In this document: in pieces, positions 54,776 through 64,000 of the stretch
Layout of the letters: each line of letters begins with the position of its first letter
Position numbering within the stretch: the first letter of the stretch is position 1
Origin: Aralia elata
Taxonomy: Eukaryota; Streptophyta; Magnoliopsida; Apiales; Araliaceae
Assembly: GCA_034770075.1 (NCBI GenBank)
Contig: CM068385.1
Location: 58,656,939-58,720,938 of the forward strand
Direction: 5' to 3'
Length of the DNA stretch: 64,000 bases
Notes under the pieces: generated by a model
What the model was told of the DNA's origin: nothing
Database searches by the model: none
Seen by the model: only the letters and a program-made list of their open reading frames with translations
Program-made: the position numbers and the translations under genes

Positions 54776-55918
54776 TTACTCAAACAACTGGGGGAAATTC
54801 GCTCTCATCTTCTCTTCGAGTTCCCACGTAGCTTCCTCCACCGCGTGGTTTCTCCAGAGAACTTTAACCGAATGAATGATTTTATTCCTTAGCGTTTGTT
54901 CCTTCCTATCAAGTATTTGGACAGGAATCTCCTCGTACGATAAGTCCTTTTCGACTTGAATTGGCTCATAGGAAATGATATGCTTGTAATCTGGCTTATA
55001 CGGACGCAACACTGATACATGAAACACGTTGTGAATGTGCTCAAGTTCAGGAGGTAATGCTACCCCGTACGCCACTTCGCCTATTCTCCTTAATATTTCA
55101 AAAGGTCCTATGAACCTAGGGCTCAGCTTGCCCTTCTTCCCAAAATGGATCTTCCCTCTCCAGGGAGATACCTTCAGAAACACATAACTACCAACTTCAA
55201 AGTCTCATTTCTGACGATGTAAGTCGGCATACTTCTTCTGACGATCTTGGGCCGCTACCAACCGCTGTCTTATTACTTTAATGATTTCCACGGTTTGTTG
55301 TACTAATTCTGGTCCCAACAATCTCCGTTCACCCACTTCATCCCAACATAGCGGTGTTCGACACTTCCTCCCATATAACGCTTCGTACGGTGGCATACCG
55401 ATGCTAGCGTGATAACTAATGTTGTAAGCGAACTCTACCAAGGGCAAATGATCGTCCCAGCTGCCACCTAAGTCCATCACAACTGCCCGGAGCATGTCCT
55501 CCAGGGTCTGAATTGTTCGCTCGCTCTGACCGTCGGTCTGAGGATGATACGCCGTACTCATTCTCAATTGTGTTCCCATTCTTTCCTGTAGACTTCTCCA
55601 AAAATTTGACGTGAAACGCGGATCTCTGTCAGACACAATAGATACCGGCACTCCATGTCGCGATACTATCTCCTTCACGTAGAGTTTCGTCAACTGTTCT
55701 AATTTGTACCTGATCTTGATCGGTAGAAAGTGGGCAGACTTGGTTAAACGATCTACGATCACCCAGATAGCGTCTAGACCCTTTTGTGTTGTCGGGAGTC
55801 CTACCACAAAGTCCATAGTGATGTGGTCCCACTTCCACTCGGGGATCTCTAAGGGTTGCAACAAACCGCTCGGCCGTTGATGTTCTGCCTTGACCCTCTG
55901 ACAAGTTAACAACACGGC
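54776..55918 (-). pseudogene. Element C integrase and chromodomain (stop and frameshift)
   Basis: Reading downward from 55918, the frame has LTCQRVKAEHQRPSG, catalytic D (MDFVVGLP), D (IVSDRDPRF) and E (GQSERTIQTLEDM), then a TGA at 55205-55207 where B has an Arg codon (CGA). The same frame continues through FLKVSPWRGKIHFG to the complete chromodomain (SVKVLWRNHAVEEATWELEE) at 54776. A small indel at about 55906-55918 separates it from the zinc-finger part upstream. Protein similarity to B is very high. Confidence 0.9.
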
Positions 55919-56387
55919 TGACGAACTCTGCAACTTCCCCCTTCAAATGCGGCCACCAATAATGTTGACGAAGATCTTGATACATCTTAGTGCTACCCGG
56001 ATGTACCGAAAATCTCGTATTATGGGCCTCCTGCAATATTTCTTCCCTTAAGTCTGGCACATAGGGTATCCAGATCCTTCCCTCGAACCTCAGCAGACCT
56101 ATGCTGTCAACCTTGAACTTCAACGTTTTTCCTTCCGACAGTTGCCTCTTAATGCCAATGCATTCTTCATCAAATTTTTGAGCCTCCTTTATCTTATCCA
56201 GTAGAGTCGGACCTATTGTCACGGTGAACAACTTTTCGTCCGTCTCCATTGGATACTTAACTTCCAGTTCCAGGCGTCCAAAGTCCTTTATCAGCTCTGC
56301 CTGAGTTGTAAGCCTCATCAATTTCTCTCTGCCTTTCCTACTCAGGGCATCTGCCACTACATTTGCTTTGCCCGGATGGTACAGAAA
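55919..56387 (-). pseudogene. Element C end of RNase H, connector and integrase N-terminus
   Basis: It starts at the deletion junction with LYHPGKANVVADALSRKG, the end of RNase H, runs through the connector (TIGPLLDKIKEAQKFDEEC in outline, RFEGRIWIPYVPDLREE) and the first zinc ligands of integrase (EAHNTRFSVHPG), to the frameshift near 55915. Everything upstream in pol is missing. Confidence 0.88.
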
Positions 56388-56733
56388 TGGTCCAATTAAA
56401 TTAACCACCTTGTACTTCTAATATTTTAAATAAAATAACTAAACCCATTAATTATTTAAAATATTTATTTTAACCATAATTCTTTATTCGAATTATTAAA
56501 TCCGATAATGAAATGAAATTATTTATTTAATTTCCCTAAATTTTCTTGCCAAACAAAAGTTAGGGTTAACTCATTAATTTATTCAACTACTAGTGAGCCC
56601 CTTTAAGGCAAAGAAAATTATTGGGCCATGTATTAAATAATACTACCTACATAGATTCAATTAAATTATATAAAATGAATTTTATTTATCAAAATAAATT
56701 TGATACAATGTTTGAAAATTCCTGGACATTACA
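56388..56733 (-). repeat. Truncated 5' LTR of element C (first 346 bp)
   Basis: It matches 54384-54727 closely, with small indels, and ends at the same TGTAATGTCC terminus. The deletion junction lies at about 56386-56390, where the RNase H text CCGGATGGTACA passes into AATGGTCCAATT of the LTR. Confidence 0.92.
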
Positions 56734-56738
56734 CTTTT
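56734..56738. other. Target-site duplication CTTTT, copy 3 of 3
   Basis: Right flank of C; element D coding sequence resumes at 56739 (minus strand, LLDKK). Confidence 0.9.
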
Positions 56739-58521
56739 TATCCAGCAATTCTTGCAATTGTACCATCAACTCCTTCATTTCTACCGGAGCCATTCTATAT
56801 GGGGCTTTTGATATAGGGACTGTACCCGGTGCTAAATCAATTACAAACTCAATTTTCCTATCTGGCGGTAATCCTGGCAAATCATCAGGAAACACGTCCG
56901 CAAAATCCCTAACTACCGGTATCTCCTCCAGCTTTGCACCTACCTTTCGGGTATCAACTATGTAGGCTAGATATCCTACACATCCTTGTCTCAACATCTT
57001 TCTGGCCTGCATCATCGTCAGATAACTCGTTTGTTTAGGCGACTTGCTGCCATAAAACACTACCTTTGACGGAGTCATAAGGTTTACACACTTCTTTTGA
57101 CAGTCAATAACTGCCCCATGGTTGAACAACCAATCCATACCCAAAATAACGTCAAACTCCCCAAGACGAATTGGGATTAAGTTGACAGTCATCACATGAC
57201 CCTTAATATCTACCTGACAGTTCTTGTGGACAAACTTAACAGGAATCACCTCCCTATTCGCAATTTCTATATTCATGGGGTAATCTAATTCTTCCTGGGG
57301 TAACTCTAATTTCTTAGCGAAATCATCGGATACAAATGAGCAAGTAGCACCCGAGTCAAACAATACATAAGCATTAACATTATTGACTGGAATGATACCT
57401 GACACTACATCCTTTGACTGCACAGCATCCTGCACCGTCATGTTGAATGTTCGAGCTGTAGGTCGGTTGGGCTGTGTCGGTCCTGTGATAGTCAGAGTGC
57501 CACCACCGTTATTTCCTTTTCCTACACTGGCTCCACCTGTCGTCGCTTTCTTAGGGCAGTCTCGGGCAAAGTGATCCTTCGACCCACAGATGAAACATGC
57601 TCCTTTCTTCGGATTAGGGCAATTTGGTGAAATATGACCCTCTTGTCCACAGTTGAAGCATACCATCTTACCCTTCAAACAAGCACCCATATGGCTCTTT
57701 GCACAGTTGCTGCACACCTCCATCTTCTTCTTCTGATTACCCTGCTGACTTCCCGCAGAGTTACTATCATTCCATTTCCTTTTCTGGCTACTGCCCCCAT
57801 GGCTACCACTTGCCTTATTTTTACTTTCATTCTTCTTCTTCCTCTGCTCCTGATTATACTTGGACAGAGCATCACTGCCTCCTTCAGCGATAATTGCCTT
57901 TTCCAAAACTGCCGCAAAGGAGTTCAGTTGAAACAACGAAACTCGGCTATATAACCAGGGCTTCAATCCCTGCTCAAATCTTCTAGCCTTTCGCTCATCC
58001 GTGTTAACTTGATATGGCGCAAACCTCGCCAACTCGTTGAATTTTGCAGCATACTCAGGCACCGTCATTGTACCTTGCTTCAATTCCAGAAATTGCACCT
58101 CCATTTGATTTTGCGCGCTTGCTGAAAAGTAGGTCTCGAAAAATATCTCCTTAAATCGTTCCCACGGTATTACCCCTTGGCCACCTCGAGTCTTATTTGC
58201 TTGCCACCAGTAGCTAGCTTCTGATTTCAACATAAAGGTTGCAAATGCCGTCTTTTGGTCCTCATTGACCCTAGCGACATCAAACACCTTCTCCATCTCC
58301 ATGACCCAAGTTTGAGCTTCGATTGGATTCATAGAGCCGTGATATTCCGGAGGTCCGACCGCTTTGAAGTCTTTAAAAGTCGTGGCCTGAGCTTGGGGTT
58401 GGTTAGCAAATGCTCCTGTTAGCAAATTCACCAGCTGCTGCATCGGATTAGCGTTGACTTCTTCGTTGTTGTTGGTAGATCCCTGAGGGGTCTGTTGACG
58501 GGTTTGTCTTCTTGGTGGCAT
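56739..58521 (-). pseudogene. Element D gag, protease and RT N-terminus (uninterrupted but severed)
   Basis: The ATG at 58521 begins MPPRRQTRQQTPQGS; the codons above it have no upstream ATG. The gag core shows FKDFKAVGPPEYHGSMNPIE, YWWQANKTRG and FLELKQGTMTVPEYAAKF. Three knuckles follow: an atypical CSNCAKSHMGAC, then CFNCGQEGHISPNC and CFICGSKDHFARDC. The protease has FDSGATCSFVSDDF and LGEFDVILGMDWL. The RT approach region FPDDLPGLPPDRKIEF ends at ELLDKK where C was inserted. Gag-Pro-Pol appears to be one frame with no internal stop here, as is common for plant chromoviruses. Gag and protease could still be made, although the 3' LTR is 57 kb away. Confidence 0.92.
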
Positions 58522-58846
58522 TTTACTGTTAAGAATTCTCGTTATTAGACTATTGCTCAATTACTTAAACATTTAAGTCTTAACTTAAACATTTATAAAT
58601 AACACTTAACACATAGCACATCTGATAAACTTTCGCATTTTTATTCATTTACTGCTTTAAAACATAATAAAAATAGCATCGTAGTTATTTACATCAAATC
58701 ATTTATCCTGAAATCATAAGGTTCCAGGACTACATCATTATTATATCCCATTATATAAAACTGGGATTTACAACTTATTAACTCATAAATTTCATAATAA
58801 CAAATCTAATCATAATCTACGATGATAACCCACGACGCATAGCTTC
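58522..58846 (-). other. Spacer between ORF0 and gag of element D
   Basis: AT-rich, 325 bp, with no gene. It corresponds to the 0.4-kb spacer of B. Confidence 0.6.
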
Positions 58847-59626
58847 CTAGCGTTCCTGCTCCATAATGCGAGTCACCATCCTTCGATCCACTATATCTGG
58901 ATGACGATGAACTCGATCCTGAGCTCTATCTACCGTGGTGTGAAAAATATACTCCATCTCGTCAATCTTGGCCTTCTTTGACCGCACCTCACATTCAACA
59001 CGATCTGCGCGGTTAGCCTCCCTCAACCAAGCAGTCTCAGCTCTCGCCCGCTTAGCCGACTCCTCTTTCAACTCATCTCGTACAATTTCATTCCTGGCTA
59101 TCAACTGTCCTCGTCGATACTCAGACTGTGCTAGCCTCTGCTCAACCTCTGCAAGACGTGATGAAAGGTCTTGGATCTCAGCATCCTTCTGCTCTAAAGT
59201 GGCTTGACGTTCCGCAACCTGTTCCTCTAACTCCTCCTTTTCACTCTCTACATGAACCAACTTCCACTCCACGTCTCCAAGACGTATATCGAGCTCCTCA
59301 ATCTCACTGTTCTTCTGCTCCAAGGCAGTCTGTCGCTCCGCTAGCTGCCTCTCTAACTCCTCCACTCTGTCCTGCAACTCTATGTTGCGATCATACACCT
59401 GCTCATACATCTGAACACCTAAGGAAGATAGTGATATCCCCTCAGGGTCTTCCTCCTCCTCCTCAACCTCCTCCGGATCCTCCTCAGGATCAGTCTCAGG
59501 CTCATACTCGTGACCTGTAACTGTAATCAATGGGAATGGCTCCCTCTGCACTAGCTGCTCATGTACTACGTGAATATCTCGGGACTCCTCCTCCCTAGCC
59601 TGGCTGGGCTCTCCTCTATCAGTCAT
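58847..59626 (-). CDS. Extra ORF upstream of gag in D: acidic coiled-coil protein (ORF0)
   Basis: An intact 259-codon frame starts at an ATG directly after TTGTCAG|G. Layout matches the B protein: an N-terminal part with REEESRD and VHEQLV, an acidic run (EVEEEEEDPEGI), then a long heptad region (NIELQDRVEELERQLAERQ, EKEELEEQVAERQATLEQK) and a C-terminus with basic residues. An internal repeat is visible: AERQTALEQKNSEIEELDIR and AERQATLEQKDAEIQDLSSR, about 50 residues apart, suggest duplication of a coiled-coil segment. B and D share the REEE...VV.EQLV motif near the N-terminus, so they are probably homologous. No catalytic motif is seen; function is unknown. Confidence 0.7.
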   Translation of the reverse strand: MTDRGEPSQAREEESRDIHVVHEQLVQREPFPLITVTGHEYEPETDPEEDPEEVEEEEEDPEGISLSSLGVQMYEQVYDRNIELQDRVEELERQLAERQTALEQKNSEIEELDIRLGDVEWKLVHVESEKEELEEQVAERQATLEQKDAEIQDLSSRLAEVEQRLAQSEYRRGQLIARNEIVRDELKEESAKRARAETAWLREANRADRVECEVRSKKAKIDEMEYIFHTTVDRAQDRVHRHPDIVDRRMVTRIMEQER

Positions 59627-59866
59627 CCTGACAACAAAATTTTAAGTTTTAATTACTAATCGATAATACTCGCGAGCACATAAGTTTATTATCAAATAAG
59701 CACATAACACATAATCATTTTATTATCTTTTATGAATTTCCGTAATTCATTCCTTAAAACTCGATAAGAGTTTATCACCTCTATATTCTTTATCTTCTAT
59801 AAGGCTACTACCCTAAGGTTTTCCCCACCTAAAGGTTCATAACCTATCAGCTCTGATACCAACCTG
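59627..59866 (-). other. Leader and primer binding site of element D
   Basis: The PBS TGGTATCAGAGC (minus strand, 59852-59863) is the initiator-Met type. The leader then shares GATAGGTT...ACCTT motifs with E. It ends in the acceptor-like TTTTGTTGTCAG|G just before the ORF0 ATG. Confidence 0.85.
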
Positions 59867-62594
59867 TGACACCCCCAAATCCAGGTACTTAATTCCCATA
59901 GATTTAGTGTTCACTATCTCATTCATTCACATCTATCTACCCATAATTAAGAACAATTAAATAAACTAAAAGAAACATCTTCCCAAAATGGGTTACATCA
60001 CCAAACTCTTAAACAATCAAATCCCAGGTTATCTTAACCTTAAATACATCTGTGTGGAATAAAACATAATATTAAACAAGTCTTTGATACAAACAAACAT
60101 CAAGTGGATAGTAAATCTCTTTCTACTTTGGCATCTTGCCCTTGCCTTTACTCGTGGACGGCTCGTCCTGCTTTTCTGGCTTAGCTGCAATGATTAGTGC
60201 AAGAGTGAGCAAACAATTGCTCACAAGTACGACAACAATAATATTTAAATGAAATGGATTTCAACTGAGGGATAATAATTTTCTGAATCTCAGTCAATAA
60301 ATGATCAAAGTCTAAAAGCTCGTTAGAATATTTGATTCAAGGAAAAAAAATAGATTTCAAGATTTAGAAATTATATCTGAGGGTCACAAGACCTCGAACT
60401 ATGTCCTAGGTTAACAAGTATTTCTACTGTAACCTTTAACAGTCATATAGACTATGGACCAACATCTCGTACTCAGGGGGATCAGCCCTTTGTACAATGT
60501 ATTGTGCACAAACATTTTAACGCTGTCGTGTAAGTAATCCCCTATATTAGGGTTGTTCATCTCAGTTTATCGTCTGAATCCATACCAAAAGAAACTTGGC
60601 TTGGAACAAGAATAAAAAATATTCTAAGTCTTTGAAATCGCTCATCAACTAAGGACTAGCTGAATCAATAAGGGTTTGCTAGTCTAATTCATCAATAAAG
60701 TTAAACAATAGAAATTATGTTCAAAGTTTGAATAACGATCAATGATCGAACAATAAACAACTGGAATAAAGCTTTAGTATTTAATCATGACAACAACCTT
60801 GCTTGAATAACAATAAGCTAAGGTAAATATTCTTGCTCAATGATATTAAACTCGCTTTAAATGAAATAACAAGTTTGAGATAGGAAAACTTGCCTCGTGC
60901 GTAGATTACAGATTTAAACAATGCACGTTCCTTAATCACCCTATACATTTTGATTATAAAATAGTAACAGTGATTAGCTATAGAACAATATACACACTTT
61001 AGGATTTATTCTTATCCTATTTCACTTAATAGATCAAATGTCATTTGATATTCATTTTGCTTACCACTCATTATAGTATCTTATTTATCATTAAATACTT
61101 CAATTTAAATTTTAATCATGTACACAACATCATAATAAAATAAAATAAAAATAAAAATATTTCAGTTACTGTTCTTCGCCGGGGCGGGAATTCCCTGAAC
61201 AAAACTCTTGCCGGGGCGAGAATTCACTATACAAAAAGCTCGCCGGGGCAAAAATTCCTTTGCATTTTTCTCGCCGGGGCGAGAGACTCGGCAGTCGTCT
61301 TCCCCAGCTCGCGAACCAGTGAAAACTTAGGCCAATTTTGGCCAAATTTTCCGAATTCTACCATCCAGTACACAAATTAAATATACCCAGACATCAAATA
61401 TGCTAGAAAACAATTACCCAACATGTTTTCTAAACATTTTAATCATTCTATCACATAAACAACCAATTTAAACCCAAGAATTTCACTGTTAAACAATTTA
61501 TTAAAGTTTTGACCATTTTCATGAAATCAACCACTGTAAACTCATCTGTCAATCATTTTAATCCATTCAAATTACATTCTTTTCGTTTTTCATCGTATTA
61601 ACACAATCAAAAGTCAATTTACCGATTAATAATCTAATTGAACATCAATTATCAAATATATATGCCACACATGAATTAAGACTCTGTAAAAACAAAGACT
61701 TCATTCTAAATCATGCTTTCATGAATTAAATCTTTCAAATTAGTTTATAATCATCACATAATCTCTAATACATGCTTACTAACAATTATAACCAAGTAAT
61801 TCATGTATTTAGCATGTAAATTCATATACAGTGAAGTAGAAATCATTTACAGAGAAGTAAAATAATAAGAATATAATGAAGAACAAAACTAAAAGAATTA
61901 TACCTTCAAGCTATATATGATTCTTAGTTTCCCTTTTCTTCTTGATTCTCTCAATCAACAAAACTCTCTTACTCTCAATTTTCTCTCTATTCTCACCTTG
62001 ATAGAACTCTGTTTTTTTTAGCAACTGATGAACACTTCTTACTTAACGTATTCAGCCTTCAAATAAAAACTGATGAAACATAATCACATATTTTAATTTT
62101 AAAAAATCATCAGTTACATAATTCAAAAGCCATAAGGCTATGTTGGCAATTACAAATAAAATAACTCTTTATTTCCAACCAAAGGTTATAAGGCCTTGTT
62201 TGGTTTGATGGAAATAAAAACTCTTTCCATTTATTTTAATAAATCATTATAACATATAGTTTTAAATGTCACACCTCTAATTTAATTGAACTTATTATTA
62301 AATAAATTCAATTAAACCTTACTAACTAAATTAATAATTTCATTTAACAAATAACAATAATACCAAATAAATTCTCTTATTCAAATAAACCTTTTCATCA
62401 TCTAATTTAATTATTAAATTAAATTAGAATAACATAACAAATCACATTCAAATAACATTTAACATTATTAAACTTAACATATACCCATTTCACAAAAACT
62501 TAATAAATTAATTATTTAGCTCAATAAATTAATAAAAATATTTATATAATTCAACAAATATTTTTATTCAATCACAAAAATTGTATTCGTTACA
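59867..62594 (-). repeat. 5' LTR of element D (complete)
   Basis: The LTR is 2728 bp, from TGTAACGAAT (62594) to GGGGGTGTCACA (59867) on the minus strand. It includes the dyad cluster (61173-61284), a donor-like TTGAAG|GTATAATTC at 61904/61903, and the AGGGCTGATCCCCC block (60476-60489), whose surroundings resemble the E internal region. It has a 26-31-bp segment in the dyad cluster that is missing in the 3' LTR. No clear TATA box was identified. Confidence 0.94.
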
Positions 62595-63190
62595 TTGACT
62601 GGTGTAATACAAACAAACAAACCTTGTAATCGAAGATTATATTAATAATATCATGTTATTATTATCAGGATGTTGTTATGTCTTTACTTTGATATAACTT
62701 AGAATTGTTAAAGAACTATAAATCTGAGTGAGGGTATTGGTAATATGGACTGATCATGTTATGCCGATACTCTGAACTTCAGATAGATAGTAAAACATTA
62801 ATACAATGTTGATAAAGAACTATAAATCTGAATGAGGATATTGAATAACATTGTGAGTACTGTAAGACCAGAGATCTAACACCGATGAAGAAACCGAATT
62901 CATCGCAAGGTTCCTCTGTTCCAAGTACAAGTGTGTTATTAATATTGTGAACTTCAGATAAATAGGAAATATCGATATCAAGAGATATATCTATAAGGAT
63001 ATATGTCTAAGTGAGGGTATTGAATGATATTGGAAGTTCTGTAAGCACTGAGGTTACACTAATGAGCGCCGGTAAGATGCCAAAATTACCGGAATGTGCC
63101 CCTCTATTGTCTAAAATAATCTTATCATTAATGTTGTGAAACTTGATATATTGAAGTATAGAATGATTAAATCATAAGGTTAAAATTTTG

Positions 63191-63232
<42 letters not shown>

Positions 63233-63458
63233 TGTTATCCATATATACGAATGAACTACAAGTTGATACTTGTAGAAAGAATGAGATCAAGATCAAGTTA
63301 AGATCCAAGGATGAAGTTAAGGAAATTTATAATTTTATAGTCTGTAATAGACTAATTCAACCAATATGATTATGGGATCATTGGTTAAGTTATGAAAGAT
63401 GTTAAGTTAACGTCGACTCTTATTCAGGCGTCGATCATCCGAAGTCGGGGGCGTTACA
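62595..63458 (+). repeat. Element X: 3' part of another LTR, interrupted by D
   Basis: The segment ends GTCGGGGGCGTTACA at 63458, very like the 3' termini of the B, D and E LTRs, and is not followed by a PBS, so it is a solo or 3' LTR remnant. It contains degenerate direct repeats around AACTATAAATCTGAGTGAGG (near 62720, 62820 and 62995). D appears to have inserted in it with right duplication TTGAC. No gene is seen. Confidence 0.6.
63195..63230. repeat. (AT)18 microsatellite
   Basis: A perfect AT dinucleotide run of 36 bp within remnant X. Confidence 0.95.
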
Positions 63459-64000
63459 CCGACCCCTTTTGAGGTTAATTTTTCAGTTTATCGTTAAAAA
63501 CGATTTTTAAATCAAAACGATAAAGATCTTCTAAAATTAAATCGCTCCGGGTAGTAAGACGACTTTAGAATAAAATTGCACATAACGAAGAATCTCGATT
63601 TTTATTTGGTGAAGAGTTTTAAAACCGTACTTCCAAAATGTCACCCCAAAAGGCCTTACTCCAAAATAAAGAGCTAAAATGAACCTTTTTCTCGAATCAA
63701 ATCCTTTATGCATAGGCTCAAAGAGGTTTTAAGTTGCTTTCAAAATAACGTACTTTCCACAATTTTGACTCAAAGCTAGACACACCTCACACTTTGGAAG
63801 ACATCAAGATGCGGTAACCGTGTTTTCACAGAAGTCGGGGGGTGCCTAACACCTTCCCGTCGCTTAAGCAACTTCCCGAACTCTATGAATCTCGATTCTG
63901 AGATCAATTTTACGGAGTCACATTTAGGGCCTCTATTTCAATTGCGAAAAATCTAAAAATTCAGATGAGTTGGTACATCCATTTAAATATTTACCAACTG
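63459..64000 (+). repeat. Diverged Tat-type LTR fragment
   Basis: From about 63800 it matches the A LTR near 4985-5180: CATCAAGATGCGGTAACCGTG, GTCGGGGGGTGCCTAACACC, CTCTATGAATCTCG and ATGAGTTGGTACATCCATTT. The first 340 bp are only weakly similar. It belongs to a different Tat family from A and runs off the window. Confidence 0.75.

Larger units (their letters stand above)
50863..56733 (-). mobile_element. Element C: internally deleted chromovirus related to B, minus strand
   Basis: C keeps a full 3' LTR (50863-54727), hairpin/PPT, integrase, the end of RNase H, and only the first 346 bp of its 5' LTR (56388-56733). PBS, ORF0, gag, protease and RT are deleted. Its flanks are CTTTT on both sides. 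Its LTR is homologous to that of B but diverged, so B and C are related subfamilies rather than copies. Confidence 0.92.
1..62594 (-). mobile_element. Element D: minus-strand Ty3/gypsy chromovirus (Tekay/Del-like), host of the nested insertions
   Basis: D reads right to left: 5' LTR 59867-62594, PBS, extra coiled-coil ORF, gag-protease, start of RT, [insertions B and C], rest of RT and RNase H, [insertion A], integrase with chromodomain, PPT, then a 3' LTR that runs off the window at base 1. Removing the insertions gives about 6 kb of internal sequence between 2.7-kb LTRs. Where the pieces meet, the RT reading frame is continuous across one CTTTT and the RNase H-integrase region across one CTGAC, which is direct proof of nesting. 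The right flank TTGAC (62595-62599) should also occur left of the window. The LTR copies differ by a limited number of substitutions and small indels. Confidence 0.93.

Noticed and set aside
1..64000. An endogenous pararetrovirus or other integrated plant virus
   Set aside because: All coding modules have LTRs, integrase and Ty3/gypsy domain order; no movement protein or caulimovirid coat features were seen.

Overview
This window is plant nuclear DNA made almost entirely of nested LTR retrotransposons of the Ty3/gypsy type. I found no host gene, rRNA, tRNA, CRISPR array or bacterial feature. The plant assignment rests on the elements: Tekay/Del-like chromoviruses with a C-terminal chromodomain, and a Tat/Ogre/Retand-lineage element with a second (archaeal-type) RNase H, a gag-pro/pol intron and antisense genes carrying plant mobile domain and DUF7745-like sequences. 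The species cannot be named; a eudicot is a guess. Element letters A-E are mine.

Stratigraphy, outside to inside. (1) The right edge (63459-64000) is part of a diverged Tat-type LTR. It adjoins 62595-63458, the 3' end of a further LTR (X). (2) Element D, a minus-strand chromovirus, spans 1-62594. Its 5' LTR is 59867-62594, followed by an extra coiled-coil ORF (58847-59626), gag-pro (56739-58521), RT-RNase H (35534-36958), integrase (1967-3206) and a 3' LTR cut by the window edge (1-1808). (3) D was opened twice. Element A (Tat/Ogre type, plus strand, 3207-35528, TSD CTGAC) lies between its RNase H and integrase. Elements C and B lie in its RT. (4) C (minus strand, 50863-56733) is internally deleted. 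B (plus strand, 36959-50857) is a nearly complete relative of C in the opposite orientation. Both used the same 5-bp target, so CTTTT now occurs three times. (5) Within A, the antisense gene aORF1 was split by E (16594-31192), a non-coding tandem LTR-internal-LTR-internal-LTR array related to D.

Element A has gag-pro (6124-9287), a clear 166-nt intron (9288-9453), and pol with RT, degenerate RNase H, archaeal RNase H and integrase (9454-12928). Two antisense genes follow: DUF7745-like (13858-15006) and plant mobile domain-like (exons between 15217 and 31794). A 70-bp minisatellite with 35/70/140-bp periodicity (32549-33220) lies before the 3' LTR. Five in-frame stops break gag-pol.

The observations most worth following up are: a hairpin just upstream of the polypurine tract whose stem covaries across B/C, D and E; an acidic coiled-coil ORF upstream of gag in both B and D, each preceded by a splice acceptor and matched by a donor in the LTR; the same-site, opposite-orientation insertion of B and C; the tandem E array whose internal part carries a block of D-type LTR; and clusters of short GC-rich dyads in otherwise AT-rich LTRs.
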